DNA from: W11650 sp963545585
GTDB taxonomy: Bacteria > Bacillota > Clostridia > Lachnospirales > Vallitaleaceae
Reading direction: 5' to 3'
DNA length: 5,348 bases
NCBI GenBank assembly: GCA_963545585.1
Contig: CAUUKX010000122.1
Location: 1 to 5,348 of the forward strand
Of this stretch, positions 1-5,348 are shown piece by piece. Position 1 is the first letter of the stretch. Each line of letters begins with the position of its first letter. Below the pieces are notes generated by a model that worked only from the letters and a program-made list of their open reading frames with translations, was not told the origin of the DNA and made no database searches. Position numbers and translations under genes: made by a program.

Positions 1-3000
1 GTTGCTTTGACTGCTTTTGCTGCTTCAATTGCCTGTTCCAGTTCGGTCTTATCCGGCTGCTGTGGCTGCGGGCTCCACTTCTTGTAGTCAAATTCTACCT
101 CTGCAATTTTTGTCCAGTTCGGTTTTTTCTCGGTAATCCGAATCCGAACCTGTTTCACTTTTTTCTTATCCATCATCATGGGATTAACCGGCTCTTTTCC
201 GAAAATATCCGCAACTTTTTCCCAATCGCCATCGCCTTTGACTTCCAGTACAGCCTTGCCGATATAATCCTGACCAACGCCATTGATATCACTTCCCTGC
301 GGATAAATTAGCGTTACCTTAGACAACTCTACCATGGAACTAAAGGTAAAAGTAAAGGTCTGTCCCACTGTCTGATTTTGGTTTGTCCAAGCAAAAGTCT
401 GCCGGTCACCATCCAGCATTTTATCAAAGGTATAGCTTTTATATTCGCCTGCATCTTTAACCTCTACACTGATTTCAACCTCGCTGCCCAACTCTTTTAA
501 ACCTGCTTCTGCTTCATCTATCTGCTTCATGTAGTCTGCCAGTTTGGAGATATTCGTATTTACTCCCCGAATCCGCATCCATAGGTTTTTCACCAGCTTA
601 CTATACGGCTCATAAGTTTTTTTGGTATATTGATCTTCCGGTTTCGGATTTTTCAATCTGTCATAAAGCGGCTGCCATTCTTTTTTTACTAACTTTCCGG
701 CAGCTTCCGTCATATCGTTGACTGCCCTGGTGATTTGAATTTCGGTTACACTGCTTTCCGTCAGCAAAGCCTTGGCTTTCTCGACAGCTTCCTTATAGCC
801 TTGATAGGTTTCAGCAATATAATCGTTCTCGTCAAACACCGTTTTCAGCGCTTCTTCCAAAGGCTTGCGCGAAACGAACCGTTTATAGGTTAAGGTAATC
901 GTTTCATTAGTATCAAAGACACCACTTAGAGACGGCGCGCCTTCCGCCAGCTTAAAGCCCTTAAATTCCGGTGCTGTAAAACGATAGTTTTCACCTTTTT
1001 TTCCTAAACGTGCTTCCGTCAGACCTAATGTCTGCCCGCTCTCTGACTGGCAAACCAACCGTACTTCAATCAAATCCTTCAAGTCCATTGCGCCTGCGGC
1101 CGGCAGCGGCTTTTCTGTCCCCGGCGCTTTGCCTATCCCGTTCAGTACTACTTTAAATTCGTCGTATTCGCCTTTCTCCTGCTTACCGGCCCAACTCTTT
1201 TCTGCCATTGCCCGCAATGAGTAGAAAATACCTTGACTGACTTTTTCTTCCGTTTCTACGCCCGGCACGTCGCACCAAATGGCATAGCAAGCGCCTTTTA
1301 TCTTATCATTTGGCAAGTCATAAGTCTGCGGCCGACTGTTATTATTGCCGGAGAATACGCCGCCATCCCAGCTATTATAAATTTTCTTTGGATCAGGTTT
1401 TTTATAATATGCCTTGCCAAAAGTCGTCAACACATAATACATCATGTCATTGACATTGATCAGGTCATGGCCTTTTTCCATAAACGTATCGACTGACGCC
1501 ATATTTCTATCCCAGCGTGTCCAATAGCAAACCTGAATATAATCATGCAAATTGATATGCGGCTGTAAGTTCAGACGGTAAACACCATCGTTCCAAATCC
1601 GCGGCGTAAAGCCCAAGCTCTTGGTATACTCAGCAATCTCATTGATATACGCCATATAGCCGTCCTGACCATTGGCTTCAACGCCCTGTGGCACATGTTT
1701 TTGTCCAAACTCTTTCAGACTTGGATAACGGCTAAACTTATTAAAATCAATAAATTCATCCCCGCCGATATGGAAATAGTGGCTATCCACAAACAATTCA
1801 GCATATTCTTTGATGATGTTTTTAATAAACTGTCTGGCTTCTTCTTTATTGATATCCAAAGCACCAGTATCTTTCACGCCCCATTGATCGACCAAACATA
1901 AGTCCTGATAATTCCGCAGAGCCGTTCTTAAATGTCCCGGATTATCAAAGGACGGAATGATTTCCACGCCGTATTTCTTCGCCTCTGCAATAATCTCACG
2001 CATTTCATCTTTTTTGATATAATCTTCCGACATCACATCTGGATATGTTTCGCACTCCAACCGATAGCCCTCATGTTCGGAGAAATGAAGCTGCAAAGCA
2101 TTTAACCGGCTAAAGGACAATTCTTTAATCAGCTTCTTAATCCAGCCCGGTGTAAAATACTTTCTGCCCATATCTAAGTGCAGCGCTCTTTCGTCCGTTT
2201 CTGGATAGTCAATAATTTCGCCATAGGGCATTGCTTTTTTTAAGTGCAAATACTGCATGACCGAACGCAGTGCATACATTGCACCATTTGCTGTCCGTGC
2301 CTGCACTTCCACTTTTTTGCCGACCTGAATCGCAAATCCCTCCATCTTCGGAACATCCTTGACTTGATCTTTGAGTTCCAGCACAATATCACCATCGGCT
2401 GCATCGGATTTATCCCCATAAACCACCGGCAAAGCCGTTTCTTTCGGAATTCCGTACGCACCAAATTCCTGACTGACGAGCTGCGCTACTTCTCTTAATC
2501 TGGCATCCTTGTTGGCCTTTTCTGAAGCAACCACAACTAATTTCATATTTGAATCTGCTTTAAATTTGCCGTTTTTCGCCGCATACTTACGCAGGCTGGG
2601 AAATACATTTAAGTTGAAATTTTCCTCTGGATCCTGCGGCACAACTGCTCCGCCCAGAGAATAGCCATAGGCCTGCATCTCCGTTGCCGCTAAAGAAACA
2701 TTCGGCTGCGGCATCATCACAATCCGAATCGCATAGGTTTCTACCGGATCAAAGGTTAATTCATTAACTCCCTCTGTCCGAATCGTATCTTTCGTCGTAT
2801 TGCCGACTAAGTTCATAACATCCTGCCAGTTTTCGTCCTTGGCCAGCGGGTTATCCTTCCCGTTCAAGTGCGCCATTTGGCTTTTTGGCCACATCGGCAC
2901 AACATCCGGCTTAAAGTACTGCACCTTATAGCTGACCGGCAGCAGGCAGCCCCCATCCTCAAAGAAAGCAATGCCTAATTTGGTAATCTTATGTTTAACC

Positions 3001-3362
3001 GCCGTCTTGCCTTGGCCAAATAAGATACCCACCCATTGCTCCCCAGTCATTGCCGGATTATTCCAACTGGTCCAGCGATTTTTAGGATTATCGGTATAAC
3101 TAAAGATTCCGTCGTTTAAGTGCGTAACTTCATCACCATTGCAAGTAAAGGACGCAAACGCCTGCGGCAGAACACTGCTCTTGGTGTTCTGGGAAATCAG
3201 TGCACTTTCTTGCAATTGATATTGTTCATAAACATTTTGATTCTGCCCGCCTGCCGAATTGCTTTGAGCAAGGGACACCGTTCCCCACGCACTCAGTCCT
3301 ACATTAAGTGCCAGCCCTAATGCTAAGAACTTCTTTAATATTCGCCGTATTTTCGCTTCCAT
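1..3362 (-). CDS. Secreted multi-domain GH20 beta-N-acetylhexosaminidase, 3' end outside window
   Basis: This gene encodes an exported glycosidase expected to release terminal beta-linked GlcNAc or GalNAc from glycans by substrate-assisted catalysis. The frame is open for 1120 codons from an ATG preceded by a good AAGGAG site, and continues past base 1. Residues 1-32 form a signal peptide: a basic start, a hydrophobic core, and likely cleavage after SLA. Residues about 66-234 resemble an F5/8C (galactose-binding-like) module. Residues 248-384 look like the GH20 N-terminal alpha/beta domain. The catalytic barrel covers about 385-735, with HIGGDE at 531-536. D535 and E536 are the expected acetamido-orienting Asp and acid/base Glu; R400 and W590, W614, W696 are probable substrate-pocket residues. 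Then follow a MucBP-like module (764-827), a FIVAR helical module (833-894), a more diverged helical segment (895-958), a second F5/8C-like module (961-1093), a Pro/Gln linker (1098-1103) and the start of another FIVAR-like segment. Missing C-terminal parts may include a wall anchor (inference). A lacto-N-biosidase specificity is the main alternative. The divergent nagE-like permease favours GlcNAc release. Confidence 0.93.
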   Translation of the reverse strand, partial: MEAKIRRILKKFLALGLALNVGLSAWGTVSLAQSNSAGGQNQNVYEQYQLQESALISQNTKSSVLPQAFASFTCNGDEVTHLNDGIFSYTDNPKNRWTSWNNPAMTGEQWVGILFGQGKTAVKHKITKLGIAFFEDGGCLLPVSYKVQYFKPDVVPMWPKSQMAHLNGKDNPLAKDENWQDVMNLVGNTTKDTIRTEGVNELTFDPVETYAIRIVMMPQPNVSLAATEMQAYGYSLGGAVVPQDPEENFNLNVFPSLRKYAAKNGKFKADSNMKLVVVASEKANKDARLREVAQLVSQEFGAYGIPKETALPVVYGDKSDAADGDIVLELKDQVKDVPKMEGFAIQVGKKVEVQARTANGAMYALRSVMQYLHLKKAMPYGEIIDYPETDERALHLDMGRKYFTPGWIKKLIKELSFSRLNALQLHFSEHEGYRLECETYPDVMSEDYIKKDEMREIIAEAKKYGVEIIPSFDNPGHLRTALRNYQDLCLVDQWGVKDTGALDINKEEARQFIKNIIKEYAELFVDSHYFHIGGDEFIDFNKFSRYPSLKEFGQKHVPQGVEANGQDGYMAYINEIAEYTKSLGFTPRIWNDGVYRLNLQPHINLHDYIQVCYWTRWDRNMASVDTFMEKGHDLINVNDMMYYVLTTFGKAYYKKPDPKKIYNSWDGGVFSGNNNSRPQTYDLPNDKIKGACYAIWCDVPGVETEEKVSQGIFYSLRAMAEKSWAGKQEKGEYDEFKVVLNGIGKAPGTEKPLPAAGAMDLKDLIEVRLVCQSESGQTLGLTEARLGKKGENYRFTAPEFKGFKLAEGAPSLSGVFDTNETITLTYKRFVSRKPLEEALKTVFDENDYIAETYQGYKEAVEKAKALLTESSVTEIQITRAVNDMTEAAGKLVKKEWQPLYDRLKNPKPEDQYTKKTYEPYSKLVKNLWMRIRGVNTNISKLADYMKQIDEAEAGLKELGSEVEISVEVKDAGEYKSYTFDKMLDGDRQTFAWTNQNQTVGQTFTFTFSSMVELSKVTLIYPQGSDINGVGQDYIGKAVLEVKGDGDWEKVADIFGKEPVNPMMMDKKKVKQVRIRITEKKPNWTKIAEVEFDYKKWSPQPQQPDKTELEQAIEAAKAVKA

Positions 3363-3367
3363 AATGA

Positions 3368-3374
3368 CTCCTTT
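3368..3374 (-). promoter_or_regulatory. Ribosome binding site of the GH20 gene
   Basis: The minus strand reads AAAGGAG, then TCATT, then ATG. This strong Shine-Dalgarno match with a 5-base spacer fixes the start at base 3362. The signal peptide that follows directly supports the same start. Confidence 0.88.
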
Positions 3375-3410
3375 TAGATGTTTGTTTGCTTGTTGCCTTT
3401 ACTTAATGAA

Positions 3411-3434
3411 AACAAAATTATTAACATTTTTGTT
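3411..3434 (-). repeat. Inverted repeat at the predicted 5' end of the GH20 transcript
   Basis: AACAAAA at 3411-3417 and TTTTGTT at 3428-3434 form a perfect 7-bp inverted repeat around a 10-base loop. A second nested symmetry, TAACA-N4-TGTTA, lies at 3422-3435. The predicted transcription start is near 3434, so the RNA would begin with this weak AU stem-loop. It could protect the 5' end, bind a regulator as DNA, or be chance symmetry in AT-rich sequence. Confidence 0.35.
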
Positions 3435-3440
3435 ATATTT

Positions 3441-3469
3441 ATTCTACACTATCGGCAATCATTTTTCAA
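3441..3469 (-). promoter_or_regulatory. Predicted sigma-A promoter of the GH20 gene
   Basis: Read on the minus strand, TTGAAA (3469-3464) is followed by exactly 17 bases and then TAGAAT (3446-3441). Each hexamer differs from the sigma-A consensus at one position. Transcription should start near 3434, giving a leader of about 70 bases before the ATG. The call rests on sequence match only. Confidence 0.7.
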
Positions 3470-3496
3470 ACCTTTTCTATTTTTTATATTTTTTCA

Positions 3497-3511
3497 ACAA
3501 ATCAAGTGTTA
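3497..3511. promoter_or_regulatory. Candidate operator, copy 1 (GH20 side)
   Basis: ACAAATCAAGTGTTA matches the element overlapping the nagE promoter (3734-3748) at 13 of 15 positions. It lies about 28 bases upstream of the GH20 -35 box, a position compatible with a regulator that acts from upstream. Its own dyad symmetry is partial: AACA and TGTT at the ends (3496-3510), with the interior only partly symmetrical. No known operator family is recognised. Function is inferred only from sharing and position. Confidence 0.35.
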
Positions 3512-3560
3512 AAAATTGTGCAATTTGTCTATTTATTTAGAAAAGCTCAAGTTAACAAAG

Positions 3561-3577
3561 TTAAGAATTTCTCTTAA
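3561..3577. repeat. Short inverted repeat TTAAGA-N5-TCTTAA
   Basis: Perfect 6-bp arms flank five bases in the middle of the spacer. The same arm sequence, with wider spacing, occurs inside the long inverted repeat in the nagE leader (3773-3800). It may be a protein-binding dyad or chance. Confidence 0.25.
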
Positions 3578-3612
3578 TATTTTATAACACGAGAATCCTG
3601 TCTACAATATAT

Positions 3613-3638
3613 ATTCTTCACATTCTTCTTTATTCTTC
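3613..3638. repeat. Pyrimidine-rich direct repeats ATTCTTC
   Basis: ATTCTTC occurs three times, beginning at 3613, 3622 and 3632, so the units are spaced 9-10 bases apart, near one helical turn. A related ATTCTTG follows at 3665. The tract is almost purely pyrimidine on the plus strand. It could be a phased binding site or a simple compositional run; no function is assigned. Confidence 0.3.
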
Positions 3639-3675
3639 TTGCTTTCCCTATATTTTCCATTCAAATTCTTGCTCA

Positions 3676-3689
3676 AATTTTATAAAATT
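3676..3689. repeat. Perfect 14-bp palindrome upstream of the nagE promoter
   Basis: AATTTTATAAAATT is its own reverse complement and ends 41 bases before the nagE -35 box. The position would suit an upstream regulator site or an UP-like AT element. Because it contains only A and T, chance occurrence in this spacer is quite possible. Confidence 0.25.
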
Positions 3690-3730
3690 GTTTCTGTTTA
3701 ATCTTTTTCTTATTATTTTTTAGCTAAATA

Positions 3731-3759
3731 TTGACAAATCATTTGTTATGTTTTAAAAT
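3731..3759 (+). promoter_or_regulatory. Predicted sigma-A promoter of nagE
   Basis: A perfect TTGACA (3731-3736) is separated by 17 bases from TAAAAT (3754-3759), which matches the -10 consensus at five of six positions. Transcription should begin near 3766, leaving a leader of about 69 bases. Such a near-consensus promoter would be strong when unregulated, which fits control by a repressor at the overlapping dyad (inference). Confidence 0.8.
3734..3748. promoter_or_regulatory. Candidate operator, copy 2 (overlaps nagE -35)
   Basis: ACAAATCATTTGTTA begins inside the TTGACA box. Its first 13 bases form a perfect dyad, ACAAAT-C-ATTTGT (3734-3746). Thirteen of its 15 bases match the copy on the GH20 side (3497-3511). 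A protein bound here would block RNA polymerase, the classic place for a repressor. It does not resemble the catabolite (cre) or NagR/DasR-type operators I know, so the cognate regulator is unknown. Confidence 0.4.
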
Positions 3760-3772
3760 ATATTTGACTCTA

Positions 3773-3800
3773 ATTTAAGATTTTTTTATAAATCTTAAAT
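3773..3800 (+). repeat. Perfect 11-bp inverted repeat in the nagE leader
   Basis: ATTTAAGATTT (3773-3783) and AAATCTTAAAT (3790-3800) are exact reverse complements around a 6-base loop. With a start near 3766 this lies at about +8 to +35. It could fold as a 5' stem-loop in the mRNA or act as a downstream operator. It lacks a GC-rich stem and a following U-run, so it is not a normal terminator. It also does not match a GlcT/LicT-type antiterminator site. Confidence 0.55.
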
Positions 3801-3821
3801 AATATTAACATTTTACTTAAC

Positions 3822-3827
3822 AGGAGG
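3822..3827 (+). promoter_or_regulatory. Ribosome binding site of nagE
   Basis: A full-consensus AGGAGG stands seven bases before the ATG at 3835 and fixes that start. A TTG at 3828 in another frame is too close to this site to be used. Confidence 0.92.
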
Positions 3828-3834
3828 TTGCTTT

Positions 3835-5343
3835 ATGAAAAAACAATTGCAACGATTAGGCCGTTCCTTGATGCAGCCGGTAGCCGTACTGCCGGTAGCG
3901 GCCTTGCTTTTGGGACTTGGTTACATCATCGACCCCGATGGCTGGGGCGGCGGAAGCCCGCTGGCTGCATTTTTAATCAAATCGGGAGCAGCTGTTTTAG
4001 ACAATCTTGGTATTTTATTTGCTGTCGGTGTGGCTTATGGTATGTCGAAAGACAAAAACGGCGCAGCTGCTTTAAGTGGTCTGGTCAGCTTTATGGTGAT
4101 TACCACCTTGCTTTCGCCGGGGGCAGTCGCTCAGCTGCGCGGTGTTGAACCTGATATGGTTTCTGCTGCGGAAGGCTTTAACAAAATCAACAATGCCTTT
4201 ACTGGTATTTTAGCCGGTGTTTTGGCTGCCGCAGCATACAACCGTTTTTATCAGGTCAAACTTCCGGCTTTCCTTGCTTTCTTTTCCGGCCGGCGGCTAA
4301 CCCCAATCATTACTTCCTTCTTTGCAATTATTGCTTCTGGTATCTTATTCTTTGCATGGCCTTTCATTTACGCCGGCTTAGTCGGCTTTGGAACAGGCAT
4401 TGTCAGCCTTGGTGCTGTCGGCGCTGGCATTTATGCTTTCTTTAATCGGCTTTTAATTCCGGTTGGTCTGCATCATGCTTTAAATCAGGTGTTCTGGTTT
4501 GACATTGCCGCTTTAAAAGATATTCCGCTCTTCTTAGGCGGACAGAGTACGATTGATCTTTTTGCTCAAGGACCGGATGCTGTAAAGGCTGCCGGTTTGG
4601 CGGTTCGTGATATTTCTACCGTTGGCATGTATCAAGCCGGATTCTTCCCGATTATGATGTTTGGTCTGCCGGGTGCGGCTTTGGCAATGTATCATACTGC
4701 TAAAAGCAACAAGAAAAAAGTCGCTGCTTCCTTGCTGATGGCTGGTGCTTTGGCTTCTTTCGTAACTGGCGTAACCGAGCCTTTGGAATTTGCTTTTATG
4801 TTCCTTGCACCGGGCTTATATTTAGTTCATGCTCTGCTGACTGGTATTTCAGTTGCACTTTCTTCTCTTCTCGGTTTCCGGGCTGGCTTTGGTTTCAGTG
4901 CTGGTTTGTTTGATATGATTTTAAGTGCCAGAAACCCACTGGCTAATCAGTGGTATATGCTGCTGGTAATGGGACTTGTATTCTTTGCCATTTACTACTT
5001 TATCTTCCGCTTCATTATCTTGAAGTTCAACTTAAAGACACCGGGACGGGAAGATGACGATGAAGCCAATCCGGATGAGGGTGTTGTTTTTGATAAGAAT
5101 ACCGACTTTGCCGAAATGGCTAAAATCATCTTGGCCGGATTGGGCGGCAAAGAAAACATTGATGAACTTGACCACTGCATCACTCGTTTAAGAGTAGATG
5201 TCAAACAATACGAACTGGTCGATGAAAAGAAAATCAAGCAAGCAAAAATCGCCGGTATCATTCGGCCTTCGCAAAAGAATGTCCAAGTTATCATTGGCCC
5301 GCAAGTTCAAGCTGTATTTGATGAAATAAAGAAAATGGTATAA
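3835..5343 (+). CDS. nagE: PTS N-acetylglucosamine-specific EIICB permease
   Basis: This membrane permease imports N-acetylglucosamine and phosphorylates it during transport, giving GlcNAc-6-phosphate in the cytoplasm. Residues 1 to about 395 form the multi-pass EIIC channel of the glucose/GlcNAc class, starting with the typical amphipathic lead and LMQPVAVLPVAALLLG. Visible family motifs are NLGILFAVGVAYGMSKDKNG, PVGLHHALNQVFWF (H213, H214), FGLPGAALAMYH and GVTEPLEFAFMFLAP (E315, E318). The LHHALN and FNLKTPGRED stretches resemble NagE rather than PtsG glucose permeases. An acidic linker (about 400-422) leads to EIIB (424-502), where GGKENIDELDHCITRLR carries the phosphorylated C448. The protein ends after EIIB, so unlike E. 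coli NagE it has no EIIA and must take phosphate from a separate Crr-like EIIA. The divergent secreted GH20 enzyme would supply its substrate. Glucose or another amino sugar as substrate cannot be fully excluded. Confidence 0.93.
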   Translation: MKKQLQRLGRSLMQPVAVLPVAALLLGLGYIIDPDGWGGGSPLAAFLIKSGAAVLDNLGILFAVGVAYGMSKDKNGAAALSGLVSFMVITTLLSPGAVAQLRGVEPDMVSAAEGFNKINNAFTGILAGVLAAAAYNRFYQVKLPAFLAFFSGRRLTPIITSFFAIIASGILFFAWPFIYAGLVGFGTGIVSLGAVGAGIYAFFNRLLIPVGLHHALNQVFWFDIAALKDIPLFLGGQSTIDLFAQGPDAVKAAGLAVRDISTVGMYQAGFFPIMMFGLPGAALAMYHTAKSNKKKVAASLLMAGALASFVTGVTEPLEFAFMFLAPGLYLVHALLTGISVALSSLLGFRAGFGFSAGLFDMILSARNPLANQWYMLLVMGLVFFAIYYFIFRFIILKFNLKTPGREDDDEANPDEGVVFDKNTDFAEMAKIILAGLGGKENIDELDHCITRLRVDVKQYELVDEKKIKQAKIAGIIRPSQKNVQVIIGPQVQAVFDEIKKMV

Positions 5344-5348
5344 TACTC

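Larger units (their letters stand above)
3363..3834. other. AT-rich divergent intergenic control region
   Basis: This spacer of 472 bases lies between the two divergent start codons and is far more AT-rich than either gene. It contains both predicted promoters, both ribosome binding sites and several inverted or direct repeats listed separately. I found no convincing small gene, tRNA, riboswitch or GC-rich intrinsic terminator in it. The middle part, about 3512-3730, has no assigned function beyond the short repeats noted. It is longer than two simple promoters require, so it may hold regulator binding sites (inference). Confidence 0.8.

Noticed and set aside
1233..1901. Plus-strand open frames at 1233-1496 and 1695-1901
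   Set aside because: They lie opposite the conserved catalytic region of the GH20 gene, have no ribosome binding site and show no recognisable protein features.
2240..2498. Open frames on both strands at 2240-2498
   Set aside because: Both overlap the GH20 reading frame, are Cys- and basic-rich in a way typical of shadow frames, and lack a translation start signal.
3120..3320. Plus-strand 66-residue open frame
   Set aside because: It is antisense to the signal peptide and N-terminal module of the GH20 protein, without its own promoter or ribosome binding site.
3581..3609. Second minus-strand promoter with extended -10 TGTTATAAA at 3589-3581
   Set aside because: The -35 region at a 17-base spacing is TATTGT, a poor match, and the promoter at 3441-3469 is much better and nearer the gene. 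A minor role is still possible.
3773..3800. Intrinsic terminator or attenuator in the nagE leader
   Set aside because: The stem is almost all A-U pairs and no U-run follows the 3' arm on the plus strand, so termination is unlikely.
3363..3834. Catabolite-response (cre) site or GlcT/LicT-type antiterminator
   Set aside because: No sequence with the central CG and flanking TGNAA/WCA pattern of cre was seen, and no hairpin matches the conserved antiterminator target.
3828..4148. Open frame starting with TTG at 3828 overlapping nagE
   Set aside because: The start touches the AGGAGG site, and the frame runs through the conserved EIIC coding sequence in a different phase.
4995..5294. Minus-strand 99-residue open frame
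   Set aside because: It is antisense to the EIIB domain of nagE and shows only low-complexity Ser runs.

Overview
The window carries two divergently transcribed genes separated by a very AT-rich control region of about 470 bases. On the minus strand, bases 1-3362 encode the N-terminal 1120 residues of a large secreted, multi-domain family 20 glycoside hydrolase (beta-N-acetylhexosaminidase type). The gene runs off the left edge. On the plus strand, bases 3835-5343 encode a complete 502-residue PTS permease of the N-acetylglucosamine class (EIICB, NagE-like). Only five bases follow its stop codon.

The organism looks like a low- to mid-GC Gram-positive bacterium (Bacillota). The evidence is strong AGGAGG-type ribosome binding sites, sigma-A-like promoters, a very AT-rich spacer beside moderately GC coding DNA, and a MucBP-like/FIVAR/F5-8C surface-protein architecture. 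A gut or mucosal habitat is a reasonable inference, but the sequence does not prove it. I cannot assign a genus.

The two genes make functional sense together. The exported hydrolase would remove terminal N-acetylhexosamine from host glycans, chitin oligomers or cell-wall fragments outside the cell. The permease would then import and phosphorylate the released GlcNAc. The permease has no fused EIIA domain, so it must use a EIIA encoded elsewhere.

The spacer holds one convincing promoter for each gene: TTGAAA-N17-TAGAAT for the hydrolase and TTGACA-N17-TAAAAT for nagE. It also has several symmetrical elements. The most notable is a 15-bp sequence, ACAAATCAnnTGTTA, present once on each side; the nagE copy overlaps the -35 box. 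Each predicted transcript also begins close to an AU-rich inverted repeat. These are candidates for a shared, undescribed GlcNAc-responsive control, but AT-rich DNA gives such patterns by chance and none is proven. I see no mobile element, RNA gene, CRISPR array or clearly new system; the unusual content is the regulatory spacer and the modular hydrolase.
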